DNA of 64,000 nt, taken from Chitinophagales bacterium. GTDB taxonomy: Bacteria; Bacteroidota; Bacteroidia; Chitinophagales; UBA8649. Location: the NCBI GenBank assembly GCA_020635995.1, contig JACJYS010000003.1, positions 1 through 64,000 on the forward strand. The letters run 5' to 3'. Below the pieces are notes generated by a model. The model was given only the letters and a program-made list of their open reading frames with translations. It searched no databases and was not told where the DNA came from. How positions within the stretch are numbered: position 1 is the stretch's first letter; each line of letters opens with the position of its first letter. The position numbers and the translations under genes were made by a program. Of this stretch, positions 53,773-62,267 are shown piece after piece.

Positions 53773-55554
53773 TTAATTAATTTCCAATGTATAAGGCATT
53801 GCCATTTGCACTTTGCCTTGCATATTATTTATCCGCTGTAGCTCTTGATAATATGGATATAAAACGCCCATACTTTCTTTAATCTTATTGTTTTTAGCTT
53901 CTACTCCTAAATCTTCTAAAATAGCTTCTATTGGCGATTTTTGTTTTGGATATTCTTTAATTCTATAATCGCTTAATTCTGCTAAAGATGATGCATATTT
54001 TACGGCTTCATCTAAACCGCCTAATTCATCTGCTAAGCCTCTCTCTATAGCTTGTTCTCCTGTCCAAACCCTACCACTGGCTACTGCCAATACTTTTTCT
54101 ATAGGCAAACCTCTACCCTCTGCCACTCTGCTTGTAAAAGTAGTATAAATATTATCTACATTTTTTTGCATTACTTCGGCTTCAAAAGGTGTAAATTCTT
54201 TAGTTACTCCATTAGAAACGGCATGGTCGTTTAAAGTCACTTCGTCAAAAGTAACTCCTAATTTATTATTAAGAAAATCTTGCAAATTAGGCACTAAACC
54301 AAACACACCTATAGAACCTGTTATGGTATTTTCTTCTACAAAAATTCTATTGGCATTGCACGAAATATAATACCCACCGGAAGCTGCCACATCGCCCATA
54401 GAAACCACTACGGGTTTATCTTGTTTTGCCAATGTTATTTCTCTCCACATAACCTCAGATGCTAAAGCACTTCCTCCCGGAGAATTTACTCGCAATACTA
54501 TGGCATCAATATCCTCATCTTGTCTTAATTCTCTTATAATTTTTGAAAAACTTTCGCCACCAATACTACTTCCGTCTTCTCCCTTTCCGTCCACTATATC
54601 GCCCTCAGCATAAACTACCGCTATTTGGTTTGACGATTTATTAGTTTTAGCCGTAGAAATAGCATAAGCACTCATATCTACTACATTCAAATCATCTTCA
54701 TCTTTTATGCCTGTTTTCTCTTTTAAATTAGTTAATATTTCGTCATAATATTTTGTTCCGTCTATTAAACCGTAGTGCAAACTGCTATCCGGGTCAAGAC
54801 CTTGAAGATTATTAATTATAGCATCAACTTTTTCCGGAGTTAAATTTCTTGCTATTGCTATGTTATTTACAAAATCATGCTTTATGCCTCCCAATAAATA
54901 TTCTAATTGCTCTCTGTTGGCATCGCTCATTTTTTCATTAATAAAAGGTTCTACAGCACTTTTAAAATCGCCTACTTTAAATACTTGTACTTTGGCGTTT
55001 AATTTTTCTTCTAATAGTTTTTTAAAGAAAGTCAATCTTGTACCTATTCCTCTTATTTCCATATATCCTTCCGGATTTACATATAGTTCATTGGCTACAG
55101 TAGATAAATAATATGTTTTTTGGTCTAACATTTCGCCATAAGCAACTATAAATTTTCCGCTTTCTTTAAAATCTAATAATTTTTTTCTTAAAGCATCTAT
55201 GGTGGCATATCCTTCGGGTAGCATAGACATTTTAATATAAATACCTTTTATTCTATCGTCTGTTTTAGCAAATTCTATGGCTTCTAAAACGCTTTGTAAT
55301 CCGGCACTTTCTTTTGGCATTTCTTGAGGACTGGTATAATTAAATGATGAAAAACCATCTTTTTCGCTCAATCCTTCCGATAAATCTAATTGAATAATGC
55401 TGTTGTCTTTTATATCTACTTGCACAGAGGAATCGGCTTTACTTCCAAAACTGGCTATCATAGCTCCTATAAAAATTACGGCTATTATTCCTGCTATTAT
55501 TTGAAAAATAAATAAACCTACTATTGTAGCAAATACTTGTTTAAAAAAATTCAT
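53773..55554 (-). CDS. sppA: signal peptide peptidase SppA, 67-kDa type
   Basis: Membrane serine protease, 593 residues, two tandem S49 domains. N-terminal transmembrane helix (8-34). Catalytic lysine in the first half (AYGEMLDQKTYYLS) and the serine in the second (GDVAASGGYYIS). It degrades cleaved signal peptides and membrane fragments. The start is the ATG at 55554; an upstream open frame runs through the -7 element. Its promoter faces that of folK. Confidence 0.93.
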   Translation of the reverse strand: MNFFKQVFATIVGLFIFQIIAGIIAVIFIGAMIASFGSKADSSVQVDIKDNSIIQLDLSEGLSEKDGFSSFNYTSPQEMPKESAGLQSVLEAIEFAKTDDRIKGIYIKMSMLPEGYATIDALRKKLLDFKESGKFIVAYGEMLDQKTYYLSTVANELYVNPEGYMEIRGIGTRLTFFKKLLEEKLNAKVQVFKVGDFKSAVEPFINEKMSDANREQLEYLLGGIKHDFVNNIAIARNLTPEKVDAIINNLQGLDPDSSLHYGLIDGTKYYDEILTNLKEKTGIKDEDDLNVVDMSAYAISTAKTNKSSNQIAVVYAEGDIVDGKGEDGSSIGGESFSKIIRELRQDEDIDAIVLRVNSPGGSALASEVMWREITLAKQDKPVVVSMGDVAASGGYYISCNANRIFVEENTITGSIGVFGLVPNLQDFLNNKLGVTFDEVTLNDHAVSNGVTKEFTPFEAEVMQKNVDNIYTTFTSRVAEGRGLPIEKVLAVASGRVWTGEQAIERGLADELGGLDEAVKYASSLAELSDYRIKEYPKQKSPIEAILEDLGVEAKNNKIKESMGVLYPYYQELQRINNMQGKVQMAMPYTLEIN

Positions 55555-55556
55555 GT

Positions 55557-55564
55557 TATTTTTG
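55557..55564 (+). promoter_or_regulatory. -7 element of folK
   Basis: TATTTTTG on +, with a predicted start near 55571 and a leader of about 26 nt. Confidence 0.5.
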
Positions 55565-55576
55565 TTTTTGGCAAAG

Positions 55577-55584
55577 CAAAAGTA
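55577..55584 (-). promoter_or_regulatory. -7 element of sppA
   Basis: TACTTTTG on the minus strand, with a predicted start near 55570 and a leader of about 16 nt. It faces the folK element, so the two predicted start points nearly coincide. Confidence 0.5.
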
Positions 55585-55596
55585 CAATAATATTTT

Positions 55597-56082
55597 ATGA
55601 AAGCATATATTTTATTAGGAAGCAATATGGGAAACAGATTGGGATATATCCAATTTGCTAAATATTTTTTAAATAAAGATTTAGGAAGCATTACTAAAGA
55701 GAGCAAACTATACGAAACCAAAGCGTGGGGATATGAAAGCAAAAAGGATTATATAAACCAAATTGTGCTTTTAGAAACCAATTTACCGCCCAATGAATTA
55801 ATGCAACAACTTTTATTAATAGAGCAAAAAGGTGGCAGAAAAAGATTTAAAAAAATGACTGATAGAACTTTAGATTTAGACATTCTATATTATAATGAAG
55901 AAATTATTAACACTAAAGATTTATCTATTCCCCACCCAAAAATACAAGAAAGAAGATTTGTACTACAAATACTAAATGAAATAGCTCCAAATTATCTTCA
56001 TCCTATTTTACTCAAAAAAAACTCAGAATTATTAGATATTTGCCCCGATAAATTAGAAGGAAAAATATTTACAAAAAAATAG
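55597..56082 (+). CDS. folK: 2-amino-4-hydroxy-6-hydroxymethyldihydropteridine pyrophosphokinase
   Basis: HPPK, 161 residues, transfers pyrophosphate from ATP to the pterin in folate synthesis. The start AYILLGSNMGNRLGYI and the metal-binding RTLDLDILYYNEE segment are diagnostic. It overlaps the next gene by 1 nt. Confidence 0.95.
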   Translation: MKAYILLGSNMGNRLGYIQFAKYFLNKDLGSITKESKLYETKAWGYESKKDYINQIVLLETNLPPNELMQQLLLIEQKGGRKRFKKMTDRTLDLDILYYNEEIINTKDLSIPHPKIQERRFVLQILNEIAPNYLHPILLKKNSELLDICPDKLEGKIFTKK

Positions 56083-56705
56083 TGTATAATTTTATTGCCA
56101 TAGAAGGTTGCATAGGTGCGGGAAAATCTACACTTACTACCATGTTGAGCCAACATTTTAACTGTACGCACCAATTTGAAAATTTTGAAGAAAACCCCTA
56201 TTTAGAAAATTTTTATAAAAACCCTACCAATCATGCTTTCCCTTTAGAGCTATTTTTTATGGCAGAAAGGTACAAACAGCAAAAAAGCATGATAGAATCT
56301 ATTAATTTATTTAACAGCAAATTAATTAGCGATTATGCTTTTTTTAAATCACTTGTGTTTGCCAATATTACTTTAAAAGAAGATGAATTGCAATTGTTTA
56401 AAATGCTTTACAATATTATTTATCCTCAATTAAAATACCCCGATATAGTTTTATACTTATATAAAAACATAGATAAACTGCAAGAAAACATTAAAAAAAG
56501 AGGTAGAAATTACGAAACGGCAATAACTAATCAATATTTAGAACAACTGAATAACGAATATCTTCATTATTTTAAGCAACAAAATAATTCTACCATAGTC
56601 ATTTTAAACACCAATAAGCTTGATTTTAAAGCAAATAAAGAAGATTTTAAGCTTATCTTAGATATACTAAACAACCAATTCAACAAAAAACTTAACTATT
56701 TATAG
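56082..56705 (+). CDS. deoxynucleoside kinase
   Basis: A 207-residue kinase of the dNK/dGK family. P-loop GCIGAGKST (residues 9-17), the ERYKQ helix of the substrate pocket, and the LID segment KKRGRNYE. It phosphorylates a deoxynucleoside, probably deoxyadenosine or deoxyguanosine. GTG start overlapping the folK stop (TAGTG). The pair folK-dNK is common in Bacteroidota. Confidence 0.92.
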   Translation: MYNFIAIEGCIGAGKSTLTTMLSQHFNCTHQFENFEENPYLENFYKNPTNHAFPLELFFMAERYKQQKSMIESINLFNSKLISDYAFFKSLVFANITLKEDELQLFKMLYNIIYPQLKYPDIVLYLYKNIDKLQENIKKRGRNYETAITNQYLEQLNNEYLHYFKQQNNSTIVILNTNKLDFKANKEDFKLILDILNNQFNKKLNYL

Positions 56706-56764
56706 CAAAAATTTAATTTTTACTTAACTTTACGCACAATAATTCAAACAATATTATATATTTT

Positions 56765-58609
56765 ATGAGAATATCAAAGATTACATTTGTACTATTAACA
56801 TTTTTATTTTTCACTTCGGTTTCGTCTTATGCACAAACTCAAGAAGAAATAGAACGATTATTAAACGGAGGTTCTTCTACAGAAGAAACTACTACCACTA
56901 CTAAGGAGAAAAAAGAAAAAGCTCCTAAAGAAAAGAAAGAAAAAGAACCTAAGGTTAAAGAAGAAAAAACCAAAGAACCTAAGCAAAAAGAGGAAAAGGT
57001 TAAGGAAGAAAAAGTTAAAGAGCCTAAAGAGAAAAAAGAAAAAGAAGTAAAGGCAAAAGAAGAAAAAGCACCTAAACAAAAAACAACTTCTACAAAAAGT
57101 AGTAGTGCTTCTTCATCAAAATCTTCTTCTTCTTCAAGAACAAGACCTTCAGCTACTGCTGATAAGCCATTAAGAACATGGTCTATTGGTGTTTTTGGTG
57201 GATTAACTAATCCCGTTACAGATATTAGATACAAAGATTGGTTTGGTACTATAGACCCAAGAAATGAAAACCAATGGAATGCAGGATTAAGAGTTACTAA
57301 AATGTTTGATGCCGCTTTTGGTCTTCAATGGCAAGGTTCTTACAATGTTGTTCAAGGTGTTTTTGACAACAATGTACAATACAAAGAAGATAGAGAATAT
57401 ATGGTAAACAGAGGATTTACCGAAGGCGTTTACTTTAAAAGTAATGTTATTTCTACTTCATTACAAGTGTATTGGAACATTAGCAATACCGTTTTTGGTC
57501 CAAACAGATATTACAATGCAAAATTGAAAGGTAGAGAAATGAAACCAAGAAGATTTTCATTATACGCTTATTCAGGTATTGGAGCTACATGGTTTGACCC
57601 ACATGTAATGATGTCGGCAGATAAAAGACCTATTGATTTGGCTGGTGTTGACATTGTTAACAAAAACCAAACTAAAACCATAATGGAAATGTATATGCCA
57701 TTTGCTTTAGGTGCCAAATTTAAACTGGCTAAAGCTGTAGATTTAAGTGTAGAATATGTTATGAACTATGTATTTACCGATAAATTAGACGGGTATATTT
57801 ATGACCACCCGGGAAGAATTAAAAACGATATGTACTCTAATATAAATGTAGGGCTTGACTTTAAATTAGGTACAAAGAAAAAATCTAAAGAGCATGTAGA
57901 GTGGGTTAATCCAATGGATAAAGTTTATACCGATTTAGATAAAATAGATGCCATAGACAAAAAAGTAAAACGCTTAACTACAGATGCTGATGAAGACGGA
58001 GTATCTGACTATTTTGACAAAGACACTGAAACAGAAGAAGGTGTAACTGTAGATGGTAGCGGCAGAGCCATAGATAGCGATGGAGACGGAGTGCCAGACA
58101 GAGCCGATTTAGAACCATTTAGCGATAAAGGTGCTACAGTAGATGAATTTGGTGTAGCGGTAGATAGCGATGGAGACGGAGTTCCTGACAGTAGAGATTT
58201 AGAAATAGACTCTCCAGACGGTGCTTTTGTTAATTTCCAAGGTGTAGCTATAGACGGAAAAGTAAAACCTGCCACTGCAAGAGGCGAATTTTTCCCTTCT
58301 ATATTCTTTGACACAGATAAAGCTAACATTAAACGCGAGTATGAAGACGAACTATTTATGGTAGCTAAAAATATAATAGCTATGGAAGGTGTTCAATTCC
58401 TACTTACAGGGCACTGCGATGAAAGAGGAAGTGATGAGTACAACATAGAATTAGGACAAAGAAGAGCCGATGCGGTAAAACAATATTTAGTTGAAAACTA
58501 TAGTATAGATGCCTCAAGAATACAAACACTTTCTAAAGGAAAATCAGAAATTGAATCGCCAAGATTTAATGTAAATAGAAGAGTAGATGTAATGATTATT
58601 GAAAAATAA
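56765..58609 (+). CDS. OmpA family protein with Lys/Glu-rich and TSP3 regions
   Basis: A 614-residue outer-membrane protein. Signal peptide 1-24 (SVSSYAQ). A Lys/Glu/Pro-rich low-complexity segment (about 44-107), a Ser-rich linker (108-130), a membrane beta-barrel-like domain (about 140-375), TSP3-type repeats (DSDGDGVPD twice, about 430-485) and a C-terminal OmpA peptidoglycan-binding domain (about 505-614) with LTGHCDERGSDEYNIELGQRR. The family tethers the outer membrane to the wall. Confidence 0.93.
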   Translation: MRISKITFVLLTFLFFTSVSSYAQTQEEIERLLNGGSSTEETTTTTKEKKEKAPKEKKEKEPKVKEEKTKEPKQKEEKVKEEKVKEPKEKKEKEVKAKEEKAPKQKTTSTKSSSASSSKSSSSSRTRPSATADKPLRTWSIGVFGGLTNPVTDIRYKDWFGTIDPRNENQWNAGLRVTKMFDAAFGLQWQGSYNVVQGVFDNNVQYKEDREYMVNRGFTEGVYFKSNVISTSLQVYWNISNTVFGPNRYYNAKLKGREMKPRRFSLYAYSGIGATWFDPHVMMSADKRPIDLAGVDIVNKNQTKTIMEMYMPFALGAKFKLAKAVDLSVEYVMNYVFTDKLDGYIYDHPGRIKNDMYSNINVGLDFKLGTKKKSKEHVEWVNPMDKVYTDLDKIDAIDKKVKRLTTDADEDGVSDYFDKDTETEEGVTVDGSGRAIDSDGDGVPDRADLEPFSDKGATVDEFGVAVDSDGDGVPDSRDLEIDSPDGAFVNFQGVAIDGKVKPATARGEFFPSIFFDTDKANIKREYEDELFMVAKNIIAMEGVQFLLTGHCDERGSDEYNIELGQRRADAVKQYLVENYSIDASRIQTLSKGKSEIESPRFNVNRRVDVMIIEK

Positions 58610-58628
58610 GAACATAATAAACTTAAAG

Positions 58629-58660
58629 AAAGCTCCGTTAAATAGCGGAGCTTTTTTTTA
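58629..58660 (+). terminator. terminator of the OmpA-family gene
   Basis: GCTCCG/CGGAGC stem with flanking AAA/TTT and a run of nine T. Confidence 0.88.
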
Positions 58661-58678
58661 TCTATCTTTTAACAAACA

Positions 58679-59476
58679 ATGAAGTTATTTTATATTCTAA
58701 TTTTATTTTTCTTTTCGTTTTGTAGCATACAAGCTCAAAATAAAGCTAAGCTTATAGCTCCACTCCATTCTCATAATGACTATTTAAAAGACAAACCGCT
58801 GTGGGATGCCTTAGGAAATGGAGCTCACAGTATTGAAATAGATGTTTTTGCTTATGGCAATGAACTTAAAATTGCACACATAAAATTTGCTTTAAAATAT
58901 AGAGATAACCTTACCGATTTTTATTTAAAACCATTGCTAAACTTAGTTATGCAAGACGGATATTTTTATGATAACATACCATTAATTTTAATGATAGACT
59001 TTAAAAACAATAGAGACACTTCGCTAAATTTATTGTTACAAAAAATAGAACCTTACAAAGACTACTTTACCTTTTACCATAATGATTCTGTTTACAACAG
59101 ACCACTGCAATTATTAATATCCGGTGGCGGTTTTTCTTATGATGCCGTTAAAAATATGGACAGTATTTACGTATTTTTAGATGGTAGTGTACATAATTGC
59201 GAAAGTGATTTTCCCGATAAACTTGTACCCAGAGGAAGTGCTAATTACAACTCTAATTTTAAGTGGAAAGGCAAAGGAGAAATGCCCGAAGATGAGCTAA
59301 ATAAACTAAGAGAAATGATAAGCAAAGCCAAATCTTGTGGCAAAGAACTTCGTTTTTATGCTATGCCACACAATGAGAATATTTGGACAAAATTTTTAGA
59401 TGAAGGCGTCTATTGGATGAACATAGACAACAATTATCATTTTAAAAGGTTTTACGAAAAATATTTAAACAAATAA
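58679..59476 (+). CDS. secreted PLC-like/GDPD-like phosphodiesterase
   Basis: A 265-residue exported TIM-barrel phosphodiesterase of the PI-PLC/GDPD superfamily. Signal peptide to about residue 19 (FCSIQAQ). The catalytic pattern HSHNDY at about 30-35 and IEIDVF (Glu and Asp of the metal site) are visible. It probably cleaves a phospholipid headgroup or a glycerophosphodiester in the periplasm; the substrate is unknown. Confidence 0.85.
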   Translation: MKLFYILILFFFSFCSIQAQNKAKLIAPLHSHNDYLKDKPLWDALGNGAHSIEIDVFAYGNELKIAHIKFALKYRDNLTDFYLKPLLNLVMQDGYFYDNIPLILMIDFKNNRDTSLNLLLQKIEPYKDYFTFYHNDSVYNRPLQLLISGGGFSYDAVKNMDSIYVFLDGSVHNCESDFPDKLVPRGSANYNSNFKWKGKGEMPEDELNKLREMISKAKSCGKELRFYAMPHNENIWTKFLDEGVYWMNIDNNYHFKRFYEKYLNK

Positions 59477-59477
59477 G

Positions 59478-59831
59478 CTATCGGTTTACTAATAAATCAT
59501 TAGCACCTACCCTTTTATCATTTTGGTAATGCAAAACATATTTTAAAGAAGCATTATCATAAATAAGCCACACACCATTTTTCTTCCCTTCTGCAAAAGA
59601 AGCCTCAGCAGTAATTCTTCCTTCATCATCAAAAGACTGCCACACACCTTCTCTTTTGCCATTAACCAAAATTCCTTTTTCTATTAATTTATCATTTTGA
59701 TACACAAAAACTTGTTCTGTTTTTTTATCAATTTTTGTCTTTTTATACTCTTTTTCAATATTAATACTGTTTTGAGAAAACACCAAAACACCACATAATA
59801 AAACCGAAATCAATCCAATTATCTTTTTCAT
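59478..59831 (-). CDS. MORN-like repeat protein, secreted
   Basis: A 117-residue protein with a signal peptide (ISVLLCGVLVFSQ) and two or three YwqK-type MORN-like repeats (GKREGVWQSFDDEGRIT, GKKNGVWLIYDN). The family is sometimes called a toxin-antitoxin YwqK antitoxin, a name with weak support. No partner gene is present. It is convergent with the phosphodiesterase with a 1-nt gap. Confidence 0.8.
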   Translation of the reverse strand: MKKIIGLISVLLCGVLVFSQNSINIEKEYKKTKIDKKTEQVFVYQNDKLIEKGILVNGKREGVWQSFDDEGRITAEASFAEGKKNGVWLIYDNASLKYVLHYQNDKRVGANDLLVNR

Positions 59832-59905
59832 TTTACCTTATTTTAATATAAAGTTAACATTTTAATAACATTAAAACAATTTTTTGATGTTTTTATTATT
59901 TCTGC

Positions 59906-59940
59906 TACTCGTGCCACCACTTGGAGTGGTGGCACGAGTA
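59906..59940. repeat. long perfect palindrome, variant 3
   Basis: Arms of 16 bp (TACTCGTGCCACCACT) around TGG. The central 25 bp are identical to variant 2 at 43606, and the outer arms differ while remaining complementary. Confidence 0.78.
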
Positions 59941-59977
59941 CCTCTATGTTTAGTACTCTTTGCACTACAACCAGCAA

Positions 59978-60006
59978 AAGCTTGCCTGATTGCCTCAGGC
60001 AAGCTT
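59978..60006. repeat. 12-bp inverted repeat
   Basis: AAGCTTGCCTGA, five bases, TCAGGCAAGCTT: perfect arms. It does not resemble the other palindromes in sequence. Confidence 0.7.
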
Positions 60007-60257
60007 CACTCCTTTCGCAAAGACGAACAGACACGAGCACGTCTTTGCGAGTGAGGTACGAACGAAGCAAACTAAAGTACAACCTAATAGCTTATTAACA
60101 AGAGTTGCTATTAATCTGTCAGGTTTGTTATGATACTTAACGAAATCCCCAATAGAACATTTTTTTGATCAACTATCCTAAAACAACCGGTTCCGTTCAA
60201 CCTGCGTTCTCATTGTTCGTCCTTCGGACGCAACGAAAACTTAGTTGTTGCCAATAG

Positions 60258-60995
60258 TTATTTTTTCTTTAGTAGAGGATGGTTCAGACCTCCAATTTCA
60301 TTATTAATTACTTCGTAATTATCTATGAATTCAAATAGTTTAGTTAAGTTTTTAAATCCATAACTACGAGGGTCAAAACTCGGGTCAATTTTTCTGATAT
60401 TTAAACCGACTTTTGAAATATGCACATTTTCATCTTCATTAGTAGATATTTCAAAAGCTTTATCGATTGTTTCCAAGTCTCTTTTTGATAATTTAGTTTT
60501 TTGACCAACCTCTTTCGATGAAACTTTATTTTTTACAGTTTCTTTATTAGTAGTACTATCTAATTTTAAGTTTTCAGTGAAAGTGAAAATTTCACAAGAC
60601 TTTACAAAGGCTTCTGGTGTCTTTTTTTCTCCAATTCCCATAACAAACAACCCTTCTTCTCTTATTCTTTTTGCAAGTCCTGTGTAATCGCTATCACTTG
60701 AAACTATGCAAAATCCGTCAATTTGTTTAGCGTGTAAAATATCCATAGCGTCAATAATTAGTGATCCGTCAGTTGAATTTTTACCTGTTGTGTACGAAAA
60801 TTTTTGAATCGGACTTATGGATTGTTGATTTATTACTGATTTCCATCCATTCATTTGTTGTGATGTCCAATCTCCATAAATTCTTCTTATTGTTGCTTTG
60901 CCATATTTAGAAACTTCTTCAATAATTTCTTTAATTAAACTCGGTTGCGCATTATCGCCATCAATTAATACAGCAATATTGAATTTATTTTCCAT
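60258..60995 (-). CDS. NYN domain protein with OST-HTH/LOTUS-like C-terminus
   Basis: A 245-residue protein. The N-terminal NYN (PIN-like RNase) domain has acidic residues in VLIDGDNAQ (12-14), SSDSDYTGLAKRI and TDGSLIIDAMD. The C-terminal part (about 170-245, DPRSYGFKNLTKLFEFID) is an OST-HTH/LOTUS-type RNA-binding domain. LabA-like NYN proteins are widespread with unclear function. It stands alone between repeat-rich spacers, a setting that fits horizontal acquisition but does not prove it. Confidence 0.88.
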   Translation of the reverse strand: MENKFNIAVLIDGDNAQPSLIKEIIEEVSKYGKATIRRIYGDWTSQQMNGWKSVINQQSISPIQKFSYTTGKNSTDGSLIIDAMDILHAKQIDGFCIVSSDSDYTGLAKRIREEGLFVMGIGEKKTPEAFVKSCEIFTFTENLKLDSTTNKETVKNKVSSKEVGQKTKLSKRDLETIDKAFEISTNEDENVHISKVGLNIRKIDPSFDPRSYGFKNLTKLFEFIDNYEVINNEIGGLNHPLLKKK

Positions 60996-61180
60996 ATTAT
61001 TTTCTTCATAATTATTGCCAACTATTAGCTAAAAAGCATTAAAACGACTTTTTAGCGTTTGTTTCTACCTTTTATCGGTAGATAAGCAACTAAGTTAGCG
61101 AATTTTATTAGAATGTCAATTATTTTTATCATATATTATTAACAAGATGTAAACCTGCAAAAAAACAATTATAAAACACA

Positions 61181-61219
61181 AAATAGTTTAGGCTATTTTG
61201 CATTAACAAATTCGCATTA
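61181..61219. repeat. dispersed intergenic element, second copy
   Basis: AAATAG...CTATTT followed by CATTAACAA; similar to 3382-3420. Its end overlaps the last codon of the cytochrome gene. Confidence 0.55.
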
Positions 61220-62188
61220 CTTTCCCATCTCTACCACCCAAATGCCTCTCAGTTCATCAGAAGCGTAGCCTGTTGCTTTATCGTTTGGGTAATGTTGGTT
61301 TATAGCTGCCAGTGTTTTTTCATTTATATCTGTTCCTATATTTCCGTGGCATTGCAAACACATGGCATTAGTGGTAATAGGATAATATCCTACCATTTTG
61401 CCATTCTCTTCAAAAACTTTAGGCGTAGCTTTTCCATTTTGAGCTATTGCTGCTTTAGCCAAGGTAATATATGCCTGCTCTTGCTCATTAGCCACATTAT
61501 TAGGATTTCTGTTTTTATCTGAAACTCTTTTTATTTTAGCTCCTAATTCATTTGCCATACTGTCGGTAAGTACTATGGCTTTTTCGTTGCAAAAATCTAA
61601 TGCTTTATCGGTTCCTTTTGTCTGTATAGCATTCAATAAGTTTTTACCTAACTCGGCTTTTGTAGCTAAAGCTATATTCATACCTTTTTTTAAATAATCT
61701 TCTGTGCCTTCTTCTGCATTTTGCATCATAGTAGCCATTTCTTTTTTGTGATGCTCTTCAAACCAACCCGGTTTTTCTAATTCGGCTCTATAAATATATA
61801 AAGCCACTGCTTCATACTGCTCTTTATTCATACCTAAATTGGGCATTAATCCAAACTTTTCAATAGCATTAGGCATTTTAGAATGTTCAATTTTAGGCGA
61901 CAGCAAAAAATCAGTCATATTTTTAATAAATTCTGTTTCTTGCATTCCTTTTGTATAATAATGTTGTTTTACGGCAAAAAGAGGTGGTGCTATTCTATTA
62001 TCCATACCCGCTTTAGGGAGATGGCAAGTAATACAATTTTGATCAACTATTTTTAGGCCTTCGTAATACGTCTCAGATTTTTCAGACACATTTACTGCAA
62101 CTTCATTATTGTTAGCTTGAGTACAACTTTTTAAAACAAAAGCTAACATCATTACTAAAATGGGGGAAATGACAATGATTTTTTTCAT
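61217..62188 (-). CDS. DUF3365 (Tll0287-like) cytochrome c lipoprotein
   Basis: A 323-residue lipoprotein (lipobox VLKSC, Cys22) with two haem-binding motifs: CITCH near residue 52 (followed by KAGMDNRIAPPL, a class I cytochrome c) and CLQCH near 281 in the DUF3365 heme domain. Probably an electron carrier or haem sensor in the periplasm. It stands alone. Confidence 0.87.
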   Translation of the reverse strand: MKKIIVISPILVMMLAFVLKSCTQANNNEVAVNVSEKSETYYEGLKIVDQNCITCHLPKAGMDNRIAPPLFAVKQHYYTKGMQETEFIKNMTDFLLSPKIEHSKMPNAIEKFGLMPNLGMNKEQYEAVALYIYRAELEKPGWFEEHHKKEMATMMQNAEEGTEDYLKKGMNIALATKAELGKNLLNAIQTKGTDKALDFCNEKAIVLTDSMANELGAKIKRVSDKNRNPNNVANEQEQAYITLAKAAIAQNGKATPKVFEENGKMVGYYPITTNAMCLQCHGNIGTDINEKTLAAINQHYPNDKATGYASDELRGIWVVEMGK

Positions 62189-62267
62189 TTAGAGTTTATT
62201 TTAACATCAAACTTAAAATTTATTTTGAATTTATTTTGTGAGATAGCTCACAAAGCAATTACTGACG

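Larger units (their letters stand above)
59832..60257. other. non-coding spacer with palindromes and repeats
   Basis: 426 bp without a credible gene. It contains palindrome variant 3 (59906-59940), a second palindrome (59978-60006) and a segment at 60028-60073 that is the reverse complement of 26012-26045. The remainder (60080-60257) shows nothing that I recognise. Confidence 0.6.

Noticed and set aside
55555..55587. Longer SppA start at 55587
   Set aside because: The extension contains the -7 element; ATG 55554 is followed directly by the membrane helix.
56839..57234. Phe/Ser-rich minus-strand frames opposite the OmpA-family gene
   Set aside because: They are the complement of the Lys/Glu tract.
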